Assembly (NCBI RefSeq): GCF_963555915.1
Contig: NZ_CAUVXL010000264.1
Span: forward strand, 1 to 33,918
Source: Protofrankia sp963555915
GTDB taxonomy: Bacteria; Actinomycetota; Actinomycetes; Frankiales; Frankiaceae
DNA: 33,918 nt
Direction: 5' to 3'
Of the stretch, positions 26,018 to 33,407 are shown piece after piece. Numbering within the stretch: the first letter of the stretch is position 1; each line of letters begins with the position of its first letter. Position numbers and translations under genes: made by a program. The notes below the pieces were generated by a model that worked only from the letters and a program-made list of their open reading frames with translations, did not search any database and was not told the DNA's origin.

Positions 26018-27226
26018 TTGTCTGCGCCCGATGTGCAGCTTGATCCGGCAACATGGTCATATTCGTCGTCGCCGACAAAGTCGCCAACGAGATCGGCAAC
26101 GACGTCGTCTCTGCGACCGCCTGCCGACATGACCGGGCGCTCAGCCCGTGGCAGGCACCGCGCGCCGGCTCCACCGTCGGGAACAAGTCGCGTCCGAGCC
26201 CGGGCCGCGGTAGCCGCGATGACAACCGGCACGGTTGCCGTGTCCGGTGTCGCGCTCGCCGGCTGCGCCCCGACCGACACCGGTATGGACGAAACCTCGG
26301 TCAGCTCGCGGGTCACGCTAGGATCGCAGTTCGGAAGCCAGGCGTCCCTCGCAGGCCTGCGCACGTCGGTCATCAACCCGGCCACCTCGGTCGGCCCCGG
26401 CTCCATCACAAGCCAGGTGATCGATCAGGCCGACCTGCACCCGAAGTCGGCTGTCGCGCTGAAGGTCACCAATCCGGACGTCTCCGTGCAGGCCGACCAG
26501 CCCATCGACATGGGCTTCGCCCTCGAGGACGGAACGACCCACGCGCCGCTGCCGAACCAGCTCATCAAGGTTCAGGTGAAGCTGCCTGACGGCTGGGCGA
26601 CATTCAAGCACCTGTACACCAACGAACAGGGCTTCGCCAGCTACACAGCCAAGATTCTCACCACGACACAGATCACGGCTATCTTCGACGGCACCGACGC
26701 CCTGCAGTCGGCGCACTCCTCGAACATCGGTACGATGACTGTGATGCCTGGTCCAGCCCCGGCAGTCCCGGCACAGGCACCTCGATCGGTGGCTCGTAGC
26801 GTTCTTCAGGCATCCGGCTCCAGCGGGGCCAGCACGATATCACCGAGTACGATCGATGCGACGATATCCGCAGGCTCCCTCGGTCTACGGGCTGTTTATC
26901 TGGCGGCACAACAGGCCGGTAAGCCCTACGTGTACGGTGCAGAGGGACCTTACGCATTCGACTGCTCCGGCCTGGTTCAGTATGTCTTCAAACAGCTGGG
27001 GCGCAGCCTTCCTCGCACGGCGGAAGCTCAATACGAGGCAACAACCCGAGTATCGCAGTACAACAAACAGCCCGGCGACCTGATTTTCTTCGGTACACCT
27101 GGTAACATTTACCACATGGGCATCTACGCCGGTGATGGCAAGATGTGGGTAGCCCCAAAATCAGGTGACGTTGTCAAACTCGAGGCTATCTGGACCACGT
27201 CGTACTCGGTCGGCCGCGTCAGCTAG
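26018..27226 (+). CDS. NlpC/P60 peptidoglycan hydrolase, predicted lipoprotein
   Basis: The 402-aa product has a C-terminal NlpC/P60 domain: Cys316 in YAFDCSGLVQYVF is the nucleophile and His366 in NIYHMGIYAG the base. These enzymes cut D-gamma-Glu-diaminopimelate bonds in stem peptides. The middle (about residues 150-250) is an Ig/bacterial-invasin-like beta domain (PLPNQLIKVQVKLPDGWATFKHLYTNEQGFASYTA). A hydrophobic stretch ends in the lipobox ALAGC (Cys83), so the mature protein is probably lipid-anchored, though the n-region is unusually long. The start is TTG 26018, six or more bases after GGGAAGGA; the later ATG at 26129 has no such site. The expected third polar residue in MWVAPKSGD is not obvious. 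It is controlled by the c-di-AMP riboswitch. Confidence 0.85.
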   Translation: MSAPDVQLDPATWSYSSSPTKSPTRSATTSSLRPPADMTGRSARGRHRAPAPPSGTSRVRARAAVAAMTTGTVAVSGVALAGCAPTDTGMDETSVSSRVTLGSQFGSQASLAGLRTSVINPATSVGPGSITSQVIDQADLHPKSAVALKVTNPDVSVQADQPIDMGFALEDGTTHAPLPNQLIKVQVKLPDGWATFKHLYTNEQGFASYTAKILTTTQITAIFDGTDALQSAHSSNIGTMTVMPGPAPAVPAQAPRSVARSVLQASGSSGASTISPSTIDATISAGSLGLRAVYLAAQQAGKPYVYGAEGPYAFDCSGLVQYVFKQLGRSLPRTAEAQYEATTRVSQYNKQPGDLIFFGTPGNIYHMGIYAGDGKMWVAPKSGDVVKLEAIWTTSYSVGRVS

Positions 27227-27465
27227 CGTGCAATCACAGTCCCAACGCCCTCTCGGGGGCCAAGGAGCCTGGTAGGTCGGCTCGTATGTCGGTACCGGCG
27301 ACAGCAGCGTCCATCCCGGTCATGTGAAACGGTTACCGCTCCTTCAAAACACAATCGGGTTCCGCGTGTCCTCCCCCTCCGGTTACGCGTGAACCTCGCC
27401 GCCAGGTCGGTGCTGTCGAAATCGGCGCTGATCTGGCGGCCCCAAACCACAACTGGATGTCTCCA
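27227..27465. other. Non-coding stretch between the NlpC/P60 gene and the C-tract RNA
   Basis: About 240 bp without a gene or clear terminator. Any promoter of the small RNA below should lie near its right end, but no convincing -35/-10 pair was found. Confidence 0.4.
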
Positions 27466-27470
27466 AGGAC

Positions 27471-27637
27471 TTCCGCTGGTCGGAGCGAGCCAACCCCCCC
27501 GGCTCGTAATGCCCGGCGGAACGCGGGCTTCCGCTGGCCTTGCGCACTGAACCCCCCCCACAGTGCGCTCGGCCGGTGGGAGTCCAGAACTCCCGCCGGC
27601 CGGCCGCGCCACCCCCCCGGCTGAGCCGGCCGGCGGG
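27471..27637 (+). ncRNA. 6C-type small RNA with three C-tract hairpins
   Basis: Hairpin A: CGAGCC (27486-27491) with loop AAC7 and GGCTCG (27501-27506). Hairpin B: CCGGCGGAA with TTCCGCTGG (27513-27537). Hairpin C: GCGCACTG (27542-27549) with loop AAC8A and CAGTGCGC (27561-27568). Then come two mutually exclusive stems: 27571-27583 with 27589-27601, or CCCGCCGGCCGGC (27592-27604) with 27625-27637, whose loop holds a third run of seven C. The known actinobacterial 6C RNA has two stem-loops with six or more C in each loop, so this fits with one extra module. TTCCGCTGG occurs at 27471 and 27529, 58 bases apart like the C-tracts, which indicates module duplication. Ends are approximate. Confidence 0.65.
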
Positions 27638-27678
27638 AAGTCAATCCGGTGATGACACGAAGCGTGCCCAGAGACAGA

Positions 27679-27720
27679 GCTGGTGGTTCCAGGATCTCTG
27701 GAGATCCTGGAACCACCAGC
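27679..27720. terminator. Perfect 20-bp hairpin, two-way terminator
   Basis: Arms 27679-27698 and 27701-27720 are perfectly complementary with only two bases between them. The hairpin lies 39 bases beyond the stop of the leftward esterase-like gene and downstream of the small RNA, so it can end transcription from both sides. No U-tract. Confidence 0.75.
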
Positions 27721-27759
27721 CGCGCGAAACGAGCCATCAGCGCGCGGCCTTCGGTCGCT

Positions 27760-28425
27760 CTAGCCCCTGATATCTTTCGAAAACGTCCACAAAGCAGCGG
27801 TCGTGGCTTCGTCCCATTTCTGGGGCAGCAGCTTGACATGAACCTGCGAAGGGCACGCGGGCGCCGGTCCGACCGTGTTCACCGCCCCGACCGCCGCAAA
27901 CAGTGGCTTCTGCGCGGAGTCAAGCGAGCTGCAGGCGACCGTAAGGGCCATGCGACCGCCTTCTCCCTCGCCCCAGATGTAGATCCGGGACATGTCGATG
28001 TTCGATCGCTCCTGAGCGACGTAGCGGACCACGTCCCGCAGGTACTGCGCATCCGGGCCGTTGACCTGCCAGCTGCTGGCCACCGCCTCCGGGTACACCA
28101 GGGCGAACTTCTGGCGATCTGCAAGCGCCGACGCGTTGCTGGCCTTCTCGATCGCCGCCATGTCGCTGCCGTCGTCAGCTAGAACGAGGACCAACGGCAC
28201 CGGCTGCCTGGGCTTAGGGGCGGCATGTACCGCAAGCTCACGGCCTGCCGACGCGTAGCCCGCCGGAATCGCAGCGCGCTCGGTCTTCACCGTGGGTGAG
28301 CGGTGCGTATAGGCGAAGGCAACCACGACCACGGCTACGACGATCAGCGTCCGTCGACGGTTCTTGGTCCACAGCGCTTTCCCGACTTTGAGCGGATTCG
28401 ATACCACGAGCCAACCGAACCACAC
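27760..28425 (-). CDS. Membrane-anchored alpha/beta-hydrolase (PHB depolymerase/LpqC-like) lacking the nucleophile serine
   Basis: The product has a basic N terminus (KNRRRTL), one transmembrane helix (IVVAVVVVAFAYTH) and an extracellular domain that follows the esterase/PHB-depolymerase family: VPLVLVLADDG, FALVYPEAVASSWQVNG, DVVRYVAQERSNIDMSRIYIWGEGEGGRMALTVAC. In active relatives this last segment reads GLSxGG; here Ser is Gly (GEGEGG), so the usual catalytic triad cannot form. It may be a non-catalytic binding protein. The frame is open to 28656, but that would overlap the divergent marR gene, so GTG 28425 (after GGGCGG) or GTG 28407 is more likely. The start is uncertain. It is downstream-convergent with the 6C-type RNA. 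Confidence 0.6.
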   Translation of the reverse strand: MWFGWLVVSNPLKVGKALWTKNRRRTLIVVAVVVVAFAYTHRSPTVKTERAAIPAGYASAGRELAVHAAPKPRQPVPLVLVLADDGSDMAAIEKASNASALADRQKFALVYPEAVASSWQVNGPDAQYLRDVVRYVAQERSNIDMSRIYIWGEGEGGRMALTVACSSLDSAQKPLFAAVGAVNTVGPAPACPSQVHVKLLPQKWDEATTAALWTFSKDIRG

Positions 28426-28517
28426 AGACGCCGCCCGATTCGGCAGATTCGCCGTGTGGCGTGCACGAGTCGGGCACCGCACCGGCGATCTGGCCCGTAC
28501 CCCGGCGGCCGGCCCGG

Positions 28518-28539
28518 GGATCCGGAGATCCGGAGATCC
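28518..28539. promoter_or_regulatory. Possible operator between the esterase-like and marR genes
   Basis: GGATC-CGGA-GATCC is a perfect inverted repeat and overlaps a second half-site (CGGAGATCC) at 8-bp spacing. The position in the divergent gap, about 100 bases before marR, suits a MarR operator. Inference only. Confidence 0.28.
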
Positions 28540-28637
28540 GCTACGGTGACCCGGCGCCACCTGGTTCGTCCCAATGGTGTATCCACAAGGTTCTGTGACG
28601 CCACCGGCGGCGGACACGGCGTAGGGATGAGGCCGAC

Positions 28638-29156
28638 GTGGACGATGAACAGACACTCGATCACCAGGCGCTTGAGAAGATCGAACATGAGCTGGCCGTG
28701 CTCGGCCGCCGGGCCGAGCGGTTCCGCACAGCCATCACAGACGAGTCCGGAGCGGCCCTCGACCGCTCCGCCTATCTCCTGCTCAGCCACCTGTACGATC
28801 ACGGTGCGCTACGGCTGACGACCCTCGGTGCGGTGTTCGCTCTCGACATCTCGACGGTGAGCCGCCAGGTAGCCGCGCTGGCAGCCGAGGGCCTGGTGGA
28901 ACGCGCCACCGACCCCACCGATCGCCGGGCCAGCCTGGTGACCCTGAGCGCATGCGGACGCGAGCGCTACGTCGTCACCCGGCAAGCGCGGGTAGCGAGC
29001 ATCAGCAACCTGGTGGGCAGCTGGGAGAAAGACGAACGCAACAGCTTCGGGATGCTTCTCGGCCGCTTCAATGCGGCGCTCGCCGAACGTGACCGTGCCG
29101 GCGTTCCGCCGCCCGACCAGCGCCCCCCCACCCGATCCGGGGCGCCACAGCCGTAA
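28638..29156 (+). CDS. MarR-family transcriptional regulator
   Basis: The 172-aa protein has a winged helix-turn-helix: LRLTTLGAVFALDISTVSRQVAALAAEGLVERATDPTDRRASLVTLSACG (about residues 58-107). The helix ISTVSRQVAAL is the recognition helix and DPTDRRA the wing tip, as in MarR/SlyA proteins. These dimers repress neighbouring genes and release DNA on binding a small ligand. GTG 28638 follows GGGATGAGG. It is divergent from the esterase-like gene, its likeliest target together with itself, and ends six bases before the stop of the convergent gatD. The C-terminal 20 residues are proline-rich. Confidence 0.88.
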   Translation: MDDEQTLDHQALEKIEHELAVLGRRAERFRTAITDESGAALDRSAYLLLSHLYDHGALRLTTLGAVFALDISTVSRQVAALAAEGLVERATDPTDRRASLVTLSACGRERYVVTRQARVASISNLVGSWEKDERNSFGMLLGRFNAALAERDRAGVPPPDQRPPTRSGAPQP

Positions 29157-29162
29157 CAGGCT

Positions 29163-29918
29163 TCAAGCCGCGACGTCGAGGGCACGCAGGCGCGCCTGAC
29201 GCAGAATCTCCGCCTCAGGCGGGCCGAACAGCTCCGGCAGCGGGCCGTGTACCCAGGACAGCAGCAGATCGGCAAGTGCGGGGTTCTGCGCGAGCACCGG
29301 ACCGTGGAGATACGTACCGAGCACGTGGTCGTCCACGATGCCGTCGGTCTGATCCGCGGTGCCGTTACCAACACCCTTGCGTACGACGCCGAGCGGCCTG
29401 CCCTGCCCGCCAGGCAGCCTCCGCGTCCGCCCGGCGTGGTTCTCGTACCCGAGCAGGACCGGAAGGCCGAGATCGGATGCTGGTTCCACCACGACGTCAC
29501 CGACCGCGCGGGGTGGCGCCGGCTGGTCCGCCGGGTCGAACGACCGACGGGTCTCCACATCCACCAGGCCGAGTCCGTCATGGACCTGGCCGTCGCCGGT
29601 GGGAAACGAGGCGCCGATCACCTGGTAGCCGGCGCAGACCGCGAGAACGACCGCACCTTCGTTGACCGCTCGCAGCAGCGCGGTGCTCCTGCGCAATCCT
29701 TCGGCGGCCAGTACCTGCGGTTCGTCCTCGCCGCCGCCGAGCAGGTAGATGTCACAGCTGCCGGGCACCGGCTCGCCAGCCGGAATATCGATCACCTCGG
29801 CCGGTAGTCCGCGCCAACGCAGCCGCTGCGCCAACACGATCGCGTTGCCGCCGTCACCGTAGGTCCCGAGCAGCTCCGGGTAGATCAGGGCGATCCGGGT
29901 CGCCGACTCGGTGATCAC
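29163..29918 (-). CDS. gatD: GatD, glutamine amidotransferase subunit of lipid II isoglutaminyl synthase
   Basis: The 251-aa class I (triad) glutaminase domain starts RIALIYPELLGTYGDGGNAIVLAQRLRWRG. It has nucleophile Cys95 in VLAVCAGYQVIG and His205 in GTYLHGPVLAQNP. GatD releases ammonia from glutamine and passes it to MurT, which amidates the alpha-carboxyl of D-Glu in lipid II to D-isoglutamine. This step is needed for efficient crosslinking in many Gram-positive bacteria. The GTG at 29918 follows AGGATGG. The gene starts 13 bases after murT on the same strand, the usual order, which indicates a coupled operon and 1:1 synthesis of the complex. Confidence 0.93.
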   Translation of the reverse strand: MITESATRIALIYPELLGTYGDGGNAIVLAQRLRWRGLPAEVIDIPAGEPVPGSCDIYLLGGGEDEPQVLAAEGLRRSTALLRAVNEGAVVLAVCAGYQVIGASFPTGDGQVHDGLGLVDVETRRSFDPADQPAPPRAVGDVVVEPASDLGLPVLLGYENHAGRTRRLPGGQGRPLGVVRKGVGNGTADQTDGIVDDHVLGTYLHGPVLAQNPALADLLLSWVHGPLPELFGPPEAEILRQARLRALDVAA

Positions 29919-29931
29919 ATTGCCATCCTGG

Positions 29932-31200
29932 TCATCTGCTCGTCCTCACCGGGGCAACCCGCCCCAGGATGTCACGGAAGGCGGTGTAGTTGGCGACAAC
30001 GTCCACGGTCCCCTCCTGGGCAACCGTGGACGCCGCGCTTTCGGCATCCGGGTGGACGGTGTGCGGCACCTCGGCGTAGGCCAGGCGAACGCTCATATCC
30101 TCCTTGCGCTCACCGGTGACCAGGACCTGCCGGCCCGCGAGCCGCTCGAACGGGACATCCCATATCCAGGACGGATCACGGCCGTCAGCGGTCTGCGAGT
30201 TGAAATCGATGATCACCGGCCGCGCGGGCGCCGTGTTGAGCAGTTCCATCATCTCCACCCAGCCGGCCGGGTTCTTGGCCAGCAGGAGCCGCCCGCGGAC
30301 ACCGTTCTCGTCGAGCTCGACCTCCTGATAGCGCCCCTGGACGTCGCCGAGACCCGTCATCGCGCCCAGTGCGTCGCCGACCTCGACCCCGAAGAGTCTC
30401 GCCGCGGCGGCGGCCATCGCCGCGTTGCCGAGGTTCACCCGTCCGGGCAGGTCGATGGATGCCTTGACGTGGGAGCCGAACCACAGCAGTTCGCCAGGCC
30501 CGATGACGGCGACGAGCGGTTCCGGGCGGGCCAGCCCGCAGTCACACCACCAACCCGAGGAGTTGCGATGGAGCAACCGGGCGCACTGCGGGCACACCAT
30601 CGCATCCGCCGTCCAGTTCTGCCCGGCCGAGACCCAGGTCTGGTTCGCCCAACTGGACGCCGCCCAGACCACGAGCGGATCGTCGACGTTGGCGACCACT
30701 GTCGCGTCAGGCAGATCCGCCCCAAGCTCACGCCAGAGGCTCGCGATCCGTCGGGTCTCGTTGGACCGGTCGAGCTGGTCCCGGCTGATGTTGAGCAGTA
30801 CAACGGCCCGGGGAAGGATCTGCCTGGCAACCTTGGGCAGCCAGATTTCGTCCACCTCGAGCGCGGCGGTCGCGTCAAAGGGCGGCCGGGACAGCGCGGC
30901 GAGCACTCCCGGCGCCATGTTCGCGCCACCGCTGTTGCTCTTCACCGGGCCGAGGGTGCCCAGCGCGCGGGCCAACAGCCGGGTGGTCGTTGTCTTGCCG
31001 TTGGTTCCGCTGACGCATGCCGCCAGCCGGCCGGCCGCGACCTCGGTGAGAATCTGCGGGGACACTTGGAGCGCCAGCTTGCCGCCGATCATCTCGCCTG
31101 ATCCGCGTCCCAGCCGGCGGGAGGCCGAGGACGCAAGCTTCTCCACCGCGAGTGCGGCGCGGGTGCGGGTGGAGAACCGGCGTGGGGATGGTGTGGTCAT
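29932..31200 (-). CDS. murT: MurT, Mur-ligase subunit of lipid II isoglutaminyl synthase
   Basis: The 422-aa Mur-ligase-like protein has P-loop CVSGTNGKTTTTRLLA (residues about 62-77), NISRDQLDR, a four-cysteine zinc ribbon (Cys203, Cys206, Cys219, Cys221: CPQC...CDC) inserted in the central domain, and a C-terminal DUF1727 domain that contacts GatD (IIDFNSQTADGRDPSWIWDVPFE). It activates D-Glu of lipid II with ATP for amidation by GatD-derived ammonia. The start MTTPSPRRF at 31200 aligns with the N terminus of relatives; the frame extends to 31308 but that part is basic filler and touches the stop of the M23 gene. A ribosome-site-like TGAGG lies close to the ATG. Confidence 0.92.
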   Translation of the reverse strand: MTTPSPRRFSTRTRAALAVEKLASSASRRLGRGSGEMIGGKLALQVSPQILTEVAAGRLAACVSGTNGKTTTTRLLARALGTLGPVKSNSGGANMAPGVLAALSRPPFDATAALEVDEIWLPKVARQILPRAVVLLNISRDQLDRSNETRRIASLWRELGADLPDATVVANVDDPLVVWAASSWANQTWVSAGQNWTADAMVCPQCARLLHRNSSGWWCDCGLARPEPLVAVIGPGELLWFGSHVKASIDLPGRVNLGNAAMAAAAARLFGVEVGDALGAMTGLGDVQGRYQEVELDENGVRGRLLLAKNPAGWVEMMELLNTAPARPVIIDFNSQTADGRDPSWIWDVPFERLAGRQVLVTGERKEDMSVRLAYAEVPHTVHPDAESAASTVAQEGTVDVVANYTAFRDILGRVAPVRTSR

Positions 31201-31307
31201 CGCCTCATCAGCGTGCCACGACTCGCCTCGCCTGTTACAGCTACCCCCACGCATGTCGACGGGGCGAGCGGCGCGGACCGACACCCGCACCGACGACCGG
31301 AAGATCA

Positions 31308-32570
31308 TCAGATCGGGACGCCGTGCTCACGAAGCCACACCAGCGGATCCACCGGCCGTTCGCCGACGTGCACCTCGAGGTGCAGATGAGGGCCCGTTGA
31401 CCGGCCTTCGTTCCCGACCAGGGCGATCTGCTGACCGGCAGCAACCGTTCCCTCTCGGATCGTGAATACCCTCATATGACCGTAAACGGTCTCGACACCA
31501 TCCCCGTGCTGAAGCACGATTTCGTTTCCAAAACCGGATGCCGGCCCGGCGTAGAGGACATACCCGGCAGCCGCGGCCATGATGGGACTACCCAGCGGCG
31601 CGGCGATGTCAAGCCCGAGGTGACGCCCGGAGCCGGCCGTGGGGTTGAAGCCGCGCGAAATCATCCCGATCGTCGGTATCACCCAGCCCGACCCCCCCAC
31701 CGGACCGCGTGCTGCCGGCAGCGGCAGGGGCAGCGGTGAAGCCGTGGGAGCGGTAGGAGCGGTGGGAGCGGTGGGAGCGGTAGGAGCCGCAGCAGGCGGT
31801 AGCAGAACGCTCCGCAGCGCCGTGACCCGCAGACCGTGGACGGCCTGGCGGGCGGTGGCGGCAAGCACCACGGGGTCGGGCGTACCGGGGACGACAAGCA
31901 CAACCGCACTGTCGGCGACAAGGCCGAGCGCAGCGGACCGGGAGCGGTCCACCACAACGCCGACACCCGGCAGGCGGGTGGTTGCCAGCGCACCGACGCG
32001 TAGGTTGACCGGCCGGTCGCGACCGATGTCGACCTGAGCGCCCAGCTGCACGTCCAGAGCCGCTGCAACGCTGTGCGCAACCGCCACGTCTCCATCCGCG
32101 ATCCGCTGCCACAGCCCGGTGGCCTCGGCGGTGCCGGCGGGCGCAACGGTGCGCAGCAGGCCCGCATCAGCCCCGACCGCGCCGGTGCGGCCGCTTCCCA
32201 CACTCACCTCGGCAAAGTCGGTGACAACCGCCTCGACCGCGCCCACAGCCTGGCGAAGTCGGTCGATCTCAGCCCGGGTAAGACTGTGATCAGCCGTGAC
32301 GAACAGGTACGGATCGGCTCGGTGTGTCAGCGGACCCAACGGGTCTCGGGTGCCGACGACCGCGCCGAACGCGGCGGCAATGGGCGGATGGCCCCCTGGT
32401 GCGGTCGTCGGGGGTGCGCGACGTGCGACGAGGGCTCCCACCACCGTGACTCCAACAACCGTGACTCCCACCAGCGTGCCGGCCACCACCGTGCCGGCCA
32501 CCAGCCGCACGGCCGCGCTGCCCTTGGCAGCCGACCGAGGCGGGCCCGCCCGGCCGCGCGACACCAGCAT
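31308..32570 (-). CDS. Membrane-anchored M23 (LytM/NlpD-type) peptidase
   Basis: The 420-aa product has an N-terminal transmembrane helix made of repeated VAGT/VGVT units (residues 22-50) and an extracellular region of about 170 residues that I do not recognise for certain. A TAP-repeat linker (about 260-277) and a C-terminal M23 peptidase follow. The zinc motifs HxxxD (His317, Asp321) and HLH (His395, His397) are intact, so a Gly- or DAP-type crosslink endopeptidase is expected to be active outside the membrane. The unknown domain (VAVAHSVAAALDVQLGAQVDIG...LRVGALATTRLPGVGVVVDRS) resembles periplasmic MacB/FtsX-type core domains, which is an inference. It is followed after 107 bases by murT-gatD on the same strand. 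Confidence 0.85.
   Translation of the reverse strand: MLVSRGRAGPPRSAAKGSAAVRLVAGTVVAGTLVGVTVVGVTVVGALVARRAPPTTAPGGHPPIAAAFGAVVGTRDPLGPLTHRADPYLFVTADHSLTRAEIDRLRQAVGAVEAVVTDFAEVSVGSGRTGAVGADAGLLRTVAPAGTAEATGLWQRIADGDVAVAHSVAAALDVQLGAQVDIGRDRPVNLRVGALATTRLPGVGVVVDRSRSAALGLVADSAVVLVVPGTPDPVVLAATARQAVHGLRVTALRSVLLPPAAAPTAPTAPTAPTAPTASPLPLPLPAARGPVGGSGWVIPTIGMISRGFNPTAGSGRHLGLDIAAPLGSPIMAAAAGYVLYAGPASGFGNEIVLQHGDGVETVYGHMRVFTIREGTVAAGQQIALVGNEGRSTGPHLHLEVHVGERPVDPLVWLREHGVPI
31742..31790 (-). repeat. 9-bp tandem repeat coding a TAP linker
   Basis: About five copies of GGAGCGGTG/GGAGCGGTA on the + strand code (A-P-T)n on the minus strand in the linker of the M23 peptidase. Confidence 0.85.
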
Positions 32571-32920
32571 GATTGCGCCACCTTTGGGTCCCTGAGCCCG
32601 TCCGCGGGTCGATCAGGTCCGAGTGTGCTGCAAGATGTGATATGACGTGCCCGAAATGGGCGTCCGATGTGGAAACCCGACGTGCGAACCCGACGTGCAA
32701 GGCCAGGGCGGCCGTGGGCAGGTCGCGCCATGCCCCGACCGGGCACCGCCGACGACGCGGACGACCGCCCGCGGCTGGGCTCCGCACCCGGGCGCAGGGC
32801 CGGTGGATCACGGTGGCACAGCTCACGACCGGTTCTGAGGTTGGGTCCTTGAGGTTGGGTCCTTGAGGTTGGGTCCTTGAGGTTGGGTATGGACGCGATA
32901 CACGAACGTGAGGGAGCTCG
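32571..32920. other. Divergent intergenic region between the M23 gene and the TIGR03941 gene
   Basis: 350 bp that should contain promoters for both sides. Its right end carries the 14-bp repeat array at 32836-32889. No gene is supported, and several shadow frames of 60-100 codons were discarded. Confidence 0.5.
32836..32889. repeat. 14-bp tandem repeat, three units plus a partial one
   Basis: TGAGGTTGGGTCCT at 32836, 32850 and 32864 is perfectly repeated, with 12 bases of a fourth unit. It ends 31 bases before the start codon of the next gene, so it probably lies in the promoter or 5' leader. Confidence 0.95.
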
Positions 32921-33406
32921 GTGACCCGGAGAGCAAGTGCCATCGGCCGCGAGCGCGGCCGATGGACCGCACACGAGATCAGTCTTGACGACGCCGAAGA
33001 CCTTGACGGGCTCACGGATCTGATGCGTGACATCTCGACGGAACTCGTCATCGCCTTCATCGAGGAGGACGACGAGTATCTGGGGATCGTCCGAGTGGAC
33101 GGTGATGTCGGTGATCCCCGGGTCTTCCTGTCCGACCACCGGGTGCTGTTCACCTCGGCCCTGGCCGACCGGCTGCTCACGGGGGCGCTGCCGCCGCCGG
33201 GCAGCACCGCCATCGACGACGAATCCGAGGACCTGCTCGCGGGCGCGGCACCGGCAGGCGACATCGAGCTGCTTGCAGACGTCGGCACCGACGCGGACGC
33301 CCTCCTCGAGCTGATCACGGAGGAGGGCCTCCTGCCCGGGGACGTCGCAGCCGCGATCAGCGAACGCGCCGGCTGCGCGGACATCCTGGACGAGATCGGG
33401 AGCTGA
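32921..33406 (+). CDS. tRNA adenosine deaminase-associated protein (TIGR03941)
   Basis: The 161-aa acidic protein of an actinobacterial family regularly found directly before the tRNA adenosine deaminase gene. The N terminus is basic (VTRRASAIGRERGRW), the rest acidic: LMRDISTELVIAFIEEDDEYLGIVRVDGDVGDPRVFLSDHR, and a helical C-terminal part LLELITEEGLLPGDVAAAISERAGCADILDEI. No enzymatic motif is known. GTG 32921 follows GAGGGAG (32910-32916). The stop is one base before the tadA GTG, so the two are almost certainly cotranslated and may act together. A 14-bp repeat array lies just upstream. Confidence 0.85.
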   Translation: MTRRASAIGRERGRWTAHEISLDDAEDLDGLTDLMRDISTELVIAFIEEDDEYLGIVRVDGDVGDPRVFLSDHRVLFTSALADRLLTGALPPPGSTAIDDESEDLLAGAAPAGDIELLADVGTDADALLELITEEGLLPGDVAAAISERAGCADILDEIGS

Positions 33407-33407
33407 C

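Noticed and set aside
29911..31101. 396-codon plus-strand frame
   Set aside because: It is the antisense shadow of murT, which has complete Mur-ligase motifs.
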